The notes beneath the pieces were generated by a model. The model was given only the letters and a program-made list of their open reading frames with translations, did no database searches and was not told the DNA's origin. A DNA stretch of 64,000 nt from Morinoia aosen (Eukaryota > Arthropoda > Malacostraca > Amphipoda > Talitridae), in assembly GCA_030386875.1 (NCBI GenBank), contig JASJYW010000026.1, forward strand, positions 12,666,246 to 12,730,245. The letters are read 5' to 3'. Below are positions 13,682 through 25,697 of the stretch, piece after piece. How positions within the stretch are numbered: position 1 is the stretch's first letter; each line of letters starts with the position of its first letter. The position numbers were made by a program, and so were the translations under genes.

Positions 13682-14706
13682 ATGTCGGATTATTCTGATT
13701 ATTTTGACAGTGATGACGAAGTAGTTCGAACTGAACCTACTGTAACTAGATACGGACGAGTGAGTACCCCAAGAGTGACTAGTGAGACAGTAGTTAACAA
13801 AATGACGACTCCTACCGCAGCGACCGCTGGCCTAGGTTCTAGTGTTCCTAGTAGTGTTAACACGACACAACTTGCACGTTGACATTGCTGCAAATATAAA
13901 TGTACCTACTGTCGGAACGATAATGACGAATGCAGAGCTCCCTATCTTCAGGGGAAGACGACGAGTCCATGATGGAGAGTTCCTAGAAAATAAGACATTC
14001 TCGACCCATATCCAAAATCTCAAGGCATACATGACCTTGTTGCCAGACGCCACAAGCGACGAACGACGTAAGGAATTTCTAGTACGCTCAGCCAACAAGA
14101 ACGTAGGAGATTTCAATAGCGTAGTTACGAAACTAGTTAATGCTGATTTAAATTACTCTTTTGATCAGGTAGTTCAGATCCTTGAGGACATTTACGTTCA
14201 CGTGGAGAGAAGAGTATTCATGCATTGGCTTGCGACCTAAACGAGTTGCAATTAGTTAAAAATAATGCACTAGCTGCTCAGATCGTCAATGCATTTTCGA
14301 AAATAAGGAAGCTAACCGAGAGTATTCTTAATTCAACCTCGCTAGGGTGGCAGCGCCACGCGTATTTCCAGAACTGCACGAATCAGGCTGAGTTGAAAAA
14401 ATTTGTAGGCGACAGCATGTCGTACAGTTTGGCGTTAGCGATTTTTGGTCCGCTTCTTGATGAGTCGTTCGCTAGGAAAATTTTTGAAACACAATTTTCC
14501 ACGGCGGAGGAATTGTTAGCTAGGTTTAATTTCAGCTGTGCGCAGCCAATCCGAGACAAAAAAAGATCCTTGCGCAGAAAGTTCCGGTCAGACACGAAAG
14601 TGAAGTTTACGTAGGTGAGGTAAACAGTGAATTGAAAGAAGTTTTTGAAGAGCAAGATCACAATGAAGTGTTCTACGGTAGTGTAGGAGGTTACCGGTTA
14701 CGGTTA
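13682..14706 (+). pseudogene. gag-like gene, copy 1, broken by frameshifts
   Basis: This is the counterpart of the open gag-like frames at 19237 and 24674. Relative to those it has an extra T near 13880, a missing T near 14197, an extra T near 14524 and an extra A in the A-run near 14560, plus a missing C near 14700. The frame is therefore open only in pieces, the first ending near 13882. Most changes are in short homopolymers and neighbouring satellite also has excess indels, so some or all could be consensus errors rather than real mutations. The start context matches the other copies. No gag zinc knuckle is present because the element is truncated before it. Confidence 0.6.
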
Positions 14707-17677
14707 CGTGTTTTGGGCCATTCCTAGGCCGAATGCGGTGAAAATCACGTCGTTTGCTGTTTTCCCGTGGCGACATAGGCGGAAAGTGCATATTTAGCCG
14801 ATTCCACGGTCGACAGAGCTATAATGCGTGTTTTGGGCCATTCCTAGGCCGAATGCGGTGAAAATCACTTCGTTTGCTGTTTCCCGTGGCGAAATAGCGG
14901 AAAGTGCATATATAGCCGATTCCACGGTCGACAGAGCTAAAATGCGTGTTTTGGGCCATTCCTAGGCCGAATGCGGTGAAAATCACGTCGTTTGCTGTTT
15001 CCCGTGGCGACATAGGCGGAAAGTGCATATTTAGCCGATTCCACGGTCGACAGAGCTAAAATGCGTGTTTTGGGCCATTCCTAGGCCGAATGCGGTGAAA
15101 ATCACGTCGTTTGCTGTTTCCCGTGGCGACATAGGGTGAAGTGCAAATTTAGCCGATTCCACGGTCGACAGAGCTAAAATGCGTGTTTTGGGCCATTCCT
15201 AGGCCGAATGCGGTGAAAATCACGTCGTTTGCTGTTTCCCGTGGCGACATAGGCGGAAAGTGCATATTTAGCCGATTCCACGGTCGACAGAGCTAAAATG
15301 CGTGTTTTGGGCCATTCCTAGGCCGAATTCGGTGAAAATCACGTCGTTTGCTGTTTCCCGTGGCGACATTAGGTGGAAAGTGCATATATAGCCGATTCCA
15401 CGGTCGACAGAGCTAAAATGCGTGTTTTGGGCCATTCCTAGGCCGAATGCGGTGAGAAATCACGTCGTTTGCTGTTTCCCGTGGCGACATAGGCGGAAAG
15501 TGCATATTTAGCCGATTCCACGGTCGACAGAGCTAAAATGCGTGTTTTGGGCCATTCCTAGGCCGAATGCGGTGAAAATCACGTCGTTTGCTGTTTCCCG
15601 TGGCGACATAGGGTGAAGTGCATATTTAGCCGATTCCACGGTCGACAGAGCTAAAATGCGTGTTTTGGGCCATTCCTAGGCCGAATGCGGTGAAAATCAC
15701 GTCGTTTGCTGTTTCCCGTGGCGACATAGGCGGAAAGTGCATATTTAGCCGATTCCACGGTCGACAGAGCTAAAATGCGTGTTTTGGGCCATTCCTAGGC
15801 CGAATGCGGTGAAAATCACGTCGTTTGCTGTTTCTCGTGGCGACATAGGCGGAAAGTGCATATTTAGCCGATTCCACGGTCGACAGAGCTAAAATGCGTG
15901 TTTTGGGCCATTCCTAGGCCGAATGCGGTGAAAATCACGTCGTTTGCTGTTTCCTTGGCGACATAGGCGGAAAGTGCATATTTAGCCGATTCCACGGTCG
16001 ACAGAGCTAAAATGCGTGTTTTGGGCCATTCCTAGGCCGAATGCAGTGAAAATCACGTCGTTTGCTGTTTCCCGTGTCGACATAGGCGGAAAGTGCATAT
16101 ATAGCCGATTCCACGGTCGACAGAGCTTAAATGCGTGTTTTGGGCCATTCCTAGGCCGAATGCGGTGAAAATCACGTCGTTTGCTGTTTCCCGTGGCGAC
16201 ATAGGCGGAAAGTGCATATACAGCCGATTCCACGGTCGACAGAGCTAAAATGCGTGTTTTGGGCCATTCCTAGGCCGAATGCTGTGAAAATCACGTCGTT
16301 TGCTGTTTCCCGTGGCGACATAGGCGGAAAGTGCATATTTAGCCGATTCCACGGTCGACAGAGCTAAAATGCGTGTTTTGGGCCATTCCTAGGCCGAATG
16401 CGGTGAAAATCACGTCGTTTGCTGTTTCCCGTGGCGACATAGGCGGAAAGTGCATATTTTAGCCGATTCCACGGTCGACAGAGCTAAAATGCGTGTTTGG
16501 GCCATTCCTAAACCGAATGCGGTGAAAATCACGTCGTTTGCTGTTTCCCGTGGCGACATAGGCGGAAAGTGCATATTTAGCCGATTCCACGGTCGACAGA
16601 GCTAAAATGCGTGTTTTGGGCCATTCCTAGGCCGAATGCGGTGAAAATCACGTCGTTTGCTGTTTCTCGTGGCGACATAGGCGGAAAGTGCATATTTAGC
16701 CGATTCATGGTCGACAGAGCTAAAATGCGTGTTTTGGGCCATTCTAGGCCGAATGCGGTGAAATCACGTCGTTTGCTGTTTTCCGTGGCGACATAGGCGG
16801 AAAGTGCATATTTAGCCGATTCACGGTCGACAGAGCTATAATGCGTGTTTTGGCCATTCCTAGGCCGAATGCAGTGAAAATCACGTCGTTTGCTGTTTCC
16901 CGTGGCGACATAGGCGGAAAGTGCATATTTAGCTGATTTCACGGTCGACAGAGCTAAAATGCGTGTTTGGGCCATTCCTAGGCCGAATGCGGTGAAAATC
17001 ACGTCGTTTGCTGTTTCCCGTGGCGACATAGGCGGAAAGTGCATATTTAGCCGATTCCACGGTCGACAGAGCTAAAATGCGTGTTTTGGGCCATTCCTAG
17101 CCGAATGCGGTGAAAATCACGTCGTTTGCTGTTTCCCGTGGTGACATCAGGCGGAAAGAGCATATTTAGCCGATTCCACGGTCGACAGAGCTAAAATGCG
17201 TGTTTTAGGCCATTCCTAGGCCGAATGCGGTGAAAATCACGTCGTTTGCTGTTTCCCGTGGCGACATAGGCGGAAAGTGCATATTTAGCCGATTCCACGG
17301 TCGACAGAGCTAAATAAGTGTTTTTGGGCCATTCCTAGGCCGAATGCGGTGAAAATCACGTCGTTTGCTGTTTCCCGTGGCGACATAGGCGGAAAGTGCA
17401 TATTTAGCCGATTCCACGGTCGACAGAGCTAAATTGCGTGTTTTGGGCATTCCTAGGCCGAATGCGGTGAAAATCACGTCGTTGGCTGTTTCCCGTGGCG
17501 ACATAGGCGGAAAGTGCATATTTAGCCGATTCCACGGTCGACAGAGCTAAAATGCGGGTTTTGGGCCATTCCTAGGCCGAATGCAGTGAAAATCACGTCG
17601 TTTGCTGTTTCCCTTGGCGACATAGCGGAAAGTGCATATTTAGCCGATTCCACGGTCGACAGAGCTGAAATGCGTGT
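14707..17677 (+). repeat. 119-bp satellite array, block 2 (about 25 monomers)
   Basis: Satellite in the same orientation as block 1. Its variant series (CACTTCG with GGCGAAATAG, then GGGTGAAGTGCAAATTT, then CGAATTCGG, and at the end AATTGCG, CGTTGGC and ATGCGGGTT) parallels block 3, so the two blocks are copies. It has about one monomer more than block 3, including a second GGGTGAAG-type monomer near 15610. The last kilobase (16690-17640) has many single-base deletions absent from the matching part of block 3, which looks like poor consensus quality. Confidence 0.95.
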
Positions 17678-20260
17678 ATACGGGCACGTATATCTGTATT
17701 CGGGTACCTTGTCTTTAAAAGCCGTTATTGTCGAGGCTTAGTTGCTCATTCTTAGTCCGCTCTCCCTGCCGACAACATCTATCTGCCAATAAATCCACCC
17801 AAGCCTACCACCGGAGTTTCCATCTACCTGCGTAAGGTCGTATATTTTGGTGGCCGACGTATGTGGCGAACAGAACTCACATTCGCATAAGTGTTAAAGT
17901 GGATAGCAAGTGTCCACTTACTGGCAATTGTGAACAGTATTAAATCCTGATGTGTACCGGCGGAAACAATCAACTCTGGCAACCGCATGAAACAACTATC
18001 GTGTTCGGAATAAGTGTGCCGAAGAAATTGTTACAGGAAGCCTACTGCAAATTTACAGTGTTCCTGAACCTTGATTCCCCGTTGCGTACACGTATTTTGG
18101 TGTATGAAGCAGAGGACGATATTGAATTGGTCTCGAAGTAAAAATTGCCGCATTTCCAGCAAATATCGAGTGAAGAAACATTTTCTACACCTGCAAGTGA
18201 TACATCAGTGGAGTGACCAACAACAATTTAATTTGTGTTGAGATAAATTACTACGATTGCATCAATAACAGTACAAAGATAATTTGTGTCAAAAGAACAG
18301 TACGAGTTTGAATTGCATCATTAACTGTAGCAGTGAAGTGACACGTACTTTCATTTTAAAAGTGTAAATTCTTCAACGTGGTGCACAGTATCAACACAGT
18401 ATCATCTTGCTGTACCAGCCGACATCATTGTCTGTACCTCATCACAGCCGCACCCCAACCCATCATTGCCTGCAAACGACGTGAGCAGCCGTTGTCATCT
18501 TTGTTCTCAGATAAGTCTTTCTGAAAAAGAATTATTTTTCTGTTTCTAGGTGCAAGTGAGCTCGGTCTCAAGTAGCTTATTTTTTGTCGCTACTTCCTGC
18601 CGCGGATATTTTTTGCCGTGACCATTTCCCGTATAGCTCTGCAATCTGTAGGCATCAGTCTCAGTCTGTGCATTGTGAGAGACACACCCGTGTCCGACGA
18701 ATCTGGATTTAGCTGATTACCAACTATTTACCTTCAATTATCGTCGTAAGTTTCATTTTTTTATAATAGAATAGGAGTGTTAGTGGAAGTGTCTGAAACA
18801 CCTTGATTTTAAATTTTTGAAGCTTTAAATTGATAGAAATTCACGTTCTTTTGCTGTAAAAGCAGCGGTATTTTTTTTCTCTAACGCCTTGCCGAGAGCT
18901 TTATCATGAGCTGAAGCAGTCACGTGTGCACTGTGTGATATTATTGACCAGCCACAAGGTCTTATTGTGGTGCTAAAAATTTTAATTTTTAGGATTAGTG
19001 ACGCTACTTCTTGTTTTTCATTTAGAGTATTGGTGATAAATTACTGATTTTATTGCTGTGGTTCTTTAACGTGTGTAATTAATTAATTTTGTATGTTCTA
19101 ACTGCTTTTTCGGTGTTTATTATCATTTACGGAGTACGACATTAATTTTAGATGGAATTTTGATTGAATTCTGGTATTGAATTGTTGACTTTTAGTGGAA
19201 TAGGGAATTTTTCAATGACTTAAGGAAATACGACACATGTCGGATTATTCTGATTATTTTGACAGTGATGACGAAGTAGTTCGAACTGAACCTACTGTAA
19301 CTAGATACGGACGAGTGAGTACCCCAAGAGTGACTAGTGAGACAGTAGTTAACAAAATGACGACTCCTACCGCAGCGACCGCTGGGCCTAGTTCTAGTGT
19401 TCCTAGTAGTGTTAACACGACACAACTTGCACGTGACATTGCTGCAAATATAAATGTACCTACTGTCGGAACGATAATGACGAATGCAGAGCTCCCTATC
19501 TTCAGGGGAAGACGACGAGTCCATGATGGAGAGTTCCTAGAAAATAAGACATTCTCGACCCATATCCAAAATCTCAAGGCATACATGACCTTGTTGCCAG
19601 ACGCCACAAGCGACGAACGACGTAAGGAATTTCTAGTACGCTCAGCAAACAAGAACGTAGGAGATTTCAATAGCGTAGTTACGAAACTAGTTAATGCTGA
19701 TTTAAATTACTCTTTTGATCAGGTAGTTCAGATCCTTGAGGACATTTACGTTTCACGTGGAGAGAAGAGTATTCATGCATTGGCTTGCGACCTAAACGAG
19801 TTGCAATTAGTTAAAAATAATGCACTAGCTGCTCAGATCGTCAATGCATTTTCGAAAATAAGGAAGCTAACCGAGAGTATTCTTAATTCAACCTCGCTAG
19901 GGTGGCAGCGCCACGCGTATTTCCAGAACTGCACGAATCAGGCTGAGTTGAAAAAATTTGTAGGCGACAGCATGTCGTACAGTTTGGCGTTAGCGATTTT
20001 AGGTCCGCTTCTTGATGAGTCGTTCGCTAGGAAAATTTTTGAAACACAATTTTCCACGGCGGAGGAATTGTTAGCTAGGTTAATTTCAGCTGTGCGCAGC
20101 CAATCCGAGACAAAAAAGATCCTTGCGCAGAAAGTTCCGGTCAGACACGAAAGTGAAGTTTACGTAGGTGAGGTAAACAGTGAATTGGAAGAAGTTTTTG
20201 AAGAGCCAGATCACAATGAAGTGTTCTACGGTAGTGTAGGAGGTTACCGGTTACCGGTTA
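17678..20260 (+). mobile_element. Truncated LTR-retroelement fragment, copy 2
   Basis: A 2,583-bp insert with the same ends as copies 1 and 3, flanked by CGTGT (17673-17677 and 20261-20265). Its start lies 5,548 bp after that of copy 1 and 5,442 bp before that of copy 3, so element plus adjoining satellite forms a ~5.5-kb repeat unit. It contains the probable LTR (about 17675-17845, TATA-like and AATAAA motifs), the ~1.4-kb leader and an open gag-like frame. A few extra or missing bases in the leader (for example a missing T near 18132, which breaks the 74-codon frame) distinguish it from copy 3. Confidence 0.75.
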
Positions 20261-20295
20261 CGTGTTTTGGGCCATTCCTAGGCCGAATGCGGTGA
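19237..20295 (+). CDS. Gag-like protein, C-terminally truncated, copy 2
   Basis: A 352-codon frame starting at an ATG preceded by GACAC. The protein has an acidic start (SDYSDYFDSDDE), a Ser/Thr-rich linker to about residue 65, and an alpha-helical-looking region from about residue 75 to 290 resembling a retroelement capsid domain, then an acidic tail. No CCHC knuckle, protease or polymerase follows. The last ten or so residues, including the stop, are encoded by the flanking satellite, so this is a chimeric end and not the natural C-terminus. The Gag assignment rests on general composition, position after an LTR-like leader and the capsid-like helices; I recognise no specific family. It differs from copy 3 by about one residue (Pro versus Leu at residue 31). 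Whether it is expressed is unknown. Confidence 0.6.
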   Translation: MSDYSDYFDSDDEVVRTEPTVTRYGRVSTPRVTSETVVNKMTTPTAATAGPSSSVPSSVNTTQLARDIAANINVPTVGTIMTNAELPIFRGRRRVHDGEFLENKTFSTHIQNLKAYMTLLPDATSDERRKEFLVRSANKNVGDFNSVVTKLVNADLNYSFDQVVQILEDIYVSRGEKSIHALACDLNELQLVKNNALAAQIVNAFSKIRKLTESILNSTSLGWQRHAYFQNCTNQAELKKFVGDSMSYSLALAILGPLLDESFARKIFETQFSTAEELLARLISAVRSQSETKKILAQKVPVRHESEVYVGEVNSELEEVFEEPDHNEVFYGSVGGYRLPVTCFGPFLGRMR

Positions 20296-23119
20296 AAATC
20301 ACGTCGTTTGCTGTTTCCCGTGGCGACATAGGCGGAAAGTGCATATTTAGCCGATTCCACGGTCGACAGAGCTATAATGCGTGTTTTGGGCCATTCCTAG
20401 GCCGAATGCGGTGAAAATCACTTCGTTTGCTGTTTCCCGTGGCGAAATAGGCGGAAAGTGCATATATAGCCGATTCCACGGTCGACAGAGCTAAAATGCG
20501 TGTTTTGGGCCATTCCTAGGCCGAATGCGGTGAAAATCACGTCGTTTGCTGTTTCCCGTGGCGACATAGGCGGAAAGTGCATATTTAGCCGATTCCACGG
20601 TCGACAGAGCTAAAATGCGTGTTTTGGGCCATTCCTAGGCCGAATGCGGTGAAAATCACGTCGTTTGCTGTTTCCCGTGGCGACATAGGGTGAAGTGCAA
20701 ATTTAGCCGATTCCACGGTCGACAGAGCTAAAATGCGTGTTTTGGGCCATTCCTAGGCCGAATGCGGTGAAAATCACGTCGTTTGCTGTTTCCCGTGGCG
20801 ACATAGGCGGAAAGTGCATATTTAGCCGATTCACCGGTCGACAGAGCTAAAATGCGTGTTTTGGGCCATTCCTAGGCCGAATGCGGTGAAAATCACGTCG
20901 TTTGCTGTTTCCCGTGGCGACATAGGCGGAAAGTGCATATTTAGCCGATTCCACGGTCGACAGAGCTAAAATGCGTGTTTTGGGCCATTCCTAGGCCGAA
21001 TTCGGTGAAAATCACGTCGTTTGCTGTTTCCCGTGGCGACATAGGTGGAAAGTGCATATATAGCCGATTCCACGGTCGACAGAGCTAAAATGCGTGTTTT
21101 GGGCCATTCCTAGGCCGAATGCGGTGAAAATCACGTCGTTTGCTGTTTCCCGTGGCGACATAGGCGGAAAGTGCATATTTAGCCGATTCCACGGTCGACA
21201 GAGCTAAAATGCGTGTTTTGGGCCATTCCTAGGCCGAATGCGGTGAAAATCACGTCGTTTGCTGTTTCTCGTGGCGACATAGGCGGAAAGTGCATATTTA
21301 GCCGATTCCACGGTCGACAGAGCTAAAATGTGTGTTTTGGGCCATTCCTAGGCCGAATGCGGTGAAAATCACGTCGTTTGCTGTTTCCCTTGGCGACATA
21401 GGCGGAAAGTGCATATTTAGCCGATTCCACGGTCGACAGAGCTAAAATGCGTGTTTTGGGCCATTCCTAGGCCGAATGCAGTGAAAATCACGTCGTTTGC
21501 TGTTTCCCGTGTCGACATAGGCGGAAAGTGCATATATAGCCGATTCCACGGTCGACAGAGCTAAAATGCGTGTTTTGGGCCATTCCTAGGCCGAATGCGG
21601 TGAAAATCACGTCGTTTGCTGTTTCCCGTGGCGACATAGGCGGAAAGTGCATATACAGCCGATTCCACGGTCGACAGAGCTAAAATGCGTGTTTTGGGCC
21701 ATTCCTAGGCCGAATGCTGTGAAAATCACGTCGTTTGCTGTTTCCCGTGGCGACATAGGCAGAAAGTGCATATTTAGCCGATTCCACGGTCGACAGAGCT
21801 AAAATGCGTGTTTTGGGCCATTCCTAGGCCGAATGCGGTGAAAATCACGTCGTTTGCTGTTTCCCGTGGTGACATAGGCGGAAAGTGCATATTTAGCCGA
21901 TTCCACGGTCGACAGAGCTAAAATGCGTGTTTTGGGCCATTCCTAGGCCGAATGCGGTGAAAATCACGTCGTTTGCTGTTTCCCGTGGCGACATAGGCGG
22001 AAAGTGCATATTTAGCCGATTCCACGGTCGACAGAGCTAAAATGCGTGTTTTGGGCCATTCCTAGGCCGAATGCGGTGAAAATCACGTCGTTTGCTGTTT
22101 CTCGTGGCGACATAGGCGGAAAGTGCATATTTAGCCGATTCCATGGTCGACAGAGCTAAAATGCGTGTTTTGGGCCATTCCTAGGCCGAATGCGGTGAAA
22201 TCACGTCGTTTGCTGTTTTCCGTGGCGACATAGGCGGAAAGTGCATATTTAGCCGATTCCACGGTCGACAGAGCTAAAATGCGTGTTTTGGGCCATTCCT
22301 AGGCCGAATGCAGTGAAAATCACGTCGTTTGCTGTTTCCCGTGGCGACATAGGCGGAAAGTGCATATTTAGCCGATTTCACGGTCGACAGAGCTAAAATG
22401 CGTGTTTTGGGCCATTCCTAGGCCGAATGCGGTGAAAATCACGTCGTTTGCTGTTTCCCGTGGCGACATAGGCGGAAAGTGCATATTTAGCCGATTCCAC
22501 GGTCGACAGAGCTAAAATGCGTGTTTTGGGCCATTCCTAGGCCGAATGCGGTGAAAATCATGTCGTTTGCTGTTTCCCGTGGTGACATAGGCGGAAAGTG
22601 CATATTTAGCCGATTCCACGGTCGACAGAGCTAAAATGCGTGTTTTAGGCCATTCCTAGGCCGAATGCGGTGAAAATCACGTCGTTTGCTGTTTCCCGTG
22701 GCGACATAGGCGGAAAGTGCATATTTAGCCGATTCCACGGTCGACAGAGCTAAAATAAGTGTTTTGGGCCATTCCTAGGCCGAATGCGGTGAAAATCACG
22801 TCGTTTGCTGTTTCCCGTGGCGACATAGGCGGAAAGTGCATATTTAGCCGATTCCACGGTCGACAGAGCTAAATTGCGTGTTTTGGGCCATTCCTAGGCC
22901 GAATGCGGTGAAAATCACGTCGTTGGCTGTTTCCCGTGGCGACATAGGCGGAAAGTGCATATTTAGCCGATTCCACGGTCGACAGAGCTAAAATGCGGGT
23001 TTTGGGCCATTCCTAGGCCGAATGCAGTGAAAATCACGTCGTTTGCTGTTTCCCTTGGCGACATAGGCGGAAAGTGCATATTTAGCCGATTCCACGGTCG
23101 ACAGAGCTGAAATGCGTGT
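20261..23119 (+). repeat. 119-bp satellite array, block 3 (about 24 monomers)
   Basis: Satellite in the same orientation and near-copy of block 2, sharing its ordered series of variant monomers. With the preceding fragment it makes up the second ~5.4-5.5-kb higher-order unit. Single-base indels are much rarer here than in block 2. No other feature was seen. Confidence 0.95.
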
Positions 23120-25697
23120 ATACGGGCACGTATATCTGTATTCGGTACCATGTCTTTAAAAGCCGTTATTGTCGAGGCTTAGTTGCTCATTCTTAGTCCG
23201 CTCTCCCTGCCGACAACATCTATCTGCCAATAAATCCACCCAAGCCTACCACCGGAGTTTCCATCTACCTGCGTAGGTCGTATATTTTGGTGGCCGACGT
23301 ATGTGGCGAACAGAACTCACATTCGCATAAGTGTTAAAGTGGATAGCAAGTGTCCACTTACTGGCAATTTTGAACAGTATTAAATCCTGATGTGTACCGG
23401 CGGAAACAATCAACTCTGGCAACCGCATGAAACAACTATCGTGTTCGGAATAAGTGTGCCGAAGAAATTGTTACAGGAAGCCTACTGCAAATTTACAGTG
23501 TTCCTGAACCTTGATTCCCTGTTGCGTACACGTATTTTGGTGTATGAAGCAGAGGACGATATTGAATTGGTCTTCGAAGTAAAAATTGCCGCATTTCCAG
23601 CAAATATCGAGTGAAGAAACATTTTCTACACCTGCAAGTGATACATCAGTGGAGTGACCAACAACAATTTAATTTGTGTTGAGATAAATTACTACGATTG
23701 CATCAATAACAGTACAAAGATAATTTGTGTCAAAAGAACAGTACGAGTTTGAATTGCATCATTAACTGTAGCAGTGAAGTGACACGTACTTTCATTTTAA
23801 AAGTGTAAATTCTTCAACGTGGTGCACAGTATCAACACAGTATCATCTTGCTGTACCAGCCGACATCATTGTCTGTACCTCATCACAGCCGCACCCCAAC
23901 CCATCATTGCCTGCAAACGACGTGAGCAGCCGTTGTCATCTTTGTTCTCAGATAAGTCTTTCTGAAAAAGAATTATTTTTCTGTTTCTAGGTGCAAGTGA
24001 GCTCGGTCTCAAGTAGCTTATTTTTTGTCGCACTTCCTGCCGCGGATATTTTTTGCCGTGACCATTTCCCGTATAGCTCTGCAATCTGTAGGCATCAGTC
24101 TCAGTCTGTGCATTGTGAGAGACACACCCGTGTCCGACGAATCTGGATTTAGCTGATTACCAACTATTTACCTTCAATTATCGTCGTAAGTTTCATTTTT
24201 TTATAATAGAATAGGAGTGTTAGTGGAAGTGTCTGAAACACCTTGATTTTAATTTTTGAAGCTTTAAATTGATAGAAATTCACGTTCTTTTGCTGTAAAG
24301 CAGCGGTATTTTTTTTCTCTAACGCCTTGACGAGAGCTTTATCATGAGCTGAAGCAGTCACGTGTGCACTGTGTGATATTATTGACCAGCCACAAGTCTT
24401 ATTGTGGTGCTAAAAATTTTAATTTTTAGGATTAGTGACGCTACTTCTTGTTTTTCATTTAGAGTATTGGTGATAAATTACTGATTTTATTGCTGTGGTT
24501 CTTTAACGTGTGTAATTAATTAATTTTGTATGTTCTAACTGCTTTTTCGGTGTTTATTATCATTTATGGAGTACGACATTAATTTTAGATTGAATTTTGA
24601 TTGAATTCTGGTATTGAATTGTTGACTTTTAGTGGAATAGGGAATTTTTCAATGACTTAAGGAAATACGACACATGTCGGATTATTCTGATTATTTTGAC
24701 AGTGATGACGAAGTAGTTCGAACTGAACCTACTGTAACTAGATACGGACGAGTGAGTACCCTAAGAGTGACTAGTGAGACAGTAGTTAACAAAATGACGA
24801 CTCCTACCGCAGCGACCGCTGGGCCTAGTTCTAGTGTTCCTAGTAGTGTTAACACGACACAACTTGCGCGTGACATTGCTGCAAATATAAATGTACCTAC
24901 TGTCGGAACGATAATGACGAATGCAGAGCTCCCTATCTTCAGGGGAAGACGACGAGTCCATGATGGAGAGTTCCTAGAAAATAAGACATTCTCGACCCAT
25001 ATCCAAAATCTCAAGGCATACATGACCTTGTTGCCAGACGCCACAAGCGACGAACGACGTAAGGAATTTCTAGTACGCTCAGCAAACAAGAACGTAGGAG
25101 ATTTCAATAGCGTAGTTACGAAACTAGTTAATGCTGATTTAAATTACTCTTTTGATCAGGTAGTTCAGATCCTTGAGGACATTTACGTTTCACGGGGAGA
25201 GAAGAGTATTCATGCATTGGCTTGCGACCTAAACGAGTTGCAATTAGTTAAAAATAATGCACTAGCTGCTCAGATCGTCAATGCATTTTCGAAAATAAGG
25301 AAGCTAACCGAGAGTATTCTTAATTCAACCTCGCTAGGGTGGCAGCGCCACGCGTATTTCCAGAACTGCACGAATCAGGCTGAGTTGAAAAAATTTGTAG
25401 GCGACAGCATGTCGTACAGTTTGGCGTTAGCGATTTTAGGTCCGCTTCTTGATGAGTCGTTCGCTAGGAAAATTTTTGAAACACAATTTTCCACGGCGGA
25501 GGAATTGTTAGCTAGGTTAATTTCAGCTGTGCGCAGCCAATCCGAGACAAAAAAGATCCTTGCGCAGAAAGTTCCGGTCAGACACGAAAGTGAAGTTTAC
25601 GTAGGTGAGGTAAACAGTGAATTGGAAGAAGTTTTTGAAGAGCCAGATCACAATGAAGTGTTCTACGGTAGTGTAGGAGGTTACCGGTTACCGGTTA
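23120..25697 (+). mobile_element. Truncated LTR-retroelement fragment, copy 3
   Basis: A 2,578-bp insert with ends identical to the other copies, flanked by CGTGT (23115-23119 and 25698-25702). It is the best reference of the three: both the gag-like frame and the 74-codon leader frame (23390-23614) are open. Probable LTR at 23117-23286, leader 23287-24673, gag-like frame from 24674. The right end carries GGTTACC-type triplets just before the junction. Unlike copies 1 and 2, the following satellite lacks the CACTTCG variant, so this copy marks the edge of the amplified segment. Confidence 0.75.

Larger units (their letters stand above)
12130..14706 (+). mobile_element. Truncated LTR-retroelement fragment, copy 1 (probable LTR end + leader + gag)
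   Basis: A 2,577-bp non-satellite insert splits one monomer. The satellite stops after CGTGT (12125-12129) and resumes at CGTGT (14707-14711) in the same monomer phase, so a 5-bp direct repeat flanks the insert. In order it holds a probable short LTR or LTR end, a ~1.4-kb leader and a gag-like frame. Everything expected downstream (zinc knuckle, pol, 3' LTR) is missing. Copies 2 and 3 have the same ends, so all three come from one founder. Copy 1 carries several single-base indels relative to copies 2 and 3. The LTR-retroelement reading rests on the gag-like protein and the LTR/leader-like start; it is an inference, not a database match. Confidence 0.75.
12130..23119 (+). repeat. Two tandem ~5.5-kb composite units (retroelement fragment + ~24-25 satellite monomers)
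   Basis: Unit 1 is 12130-17677 (5,548 bp) and unit 2 is 17678-23119 (5,442 bp); copy 3 of the fragment (23120-25697) begins a third unit whose downstream satellite differs. The satellite just 5' of all three fragment copies has the same variants (AATTGCG, CGTTGGC, ATGCGGGTT, CCCTTGGCG). The satellite just 3' matches only for copies 1 and 2. This is what repeated unequal exchange within a satellite carrying one insertion would give. Confidence 0.85.

Noticed and set aside
19254..19670. 138-codon frame antisense to gag (also at 24691-25107)
   Set aside because: It is a shadow of the gag-like frame on the opposite strand, broken in copy 1 and without recognisable motifs.
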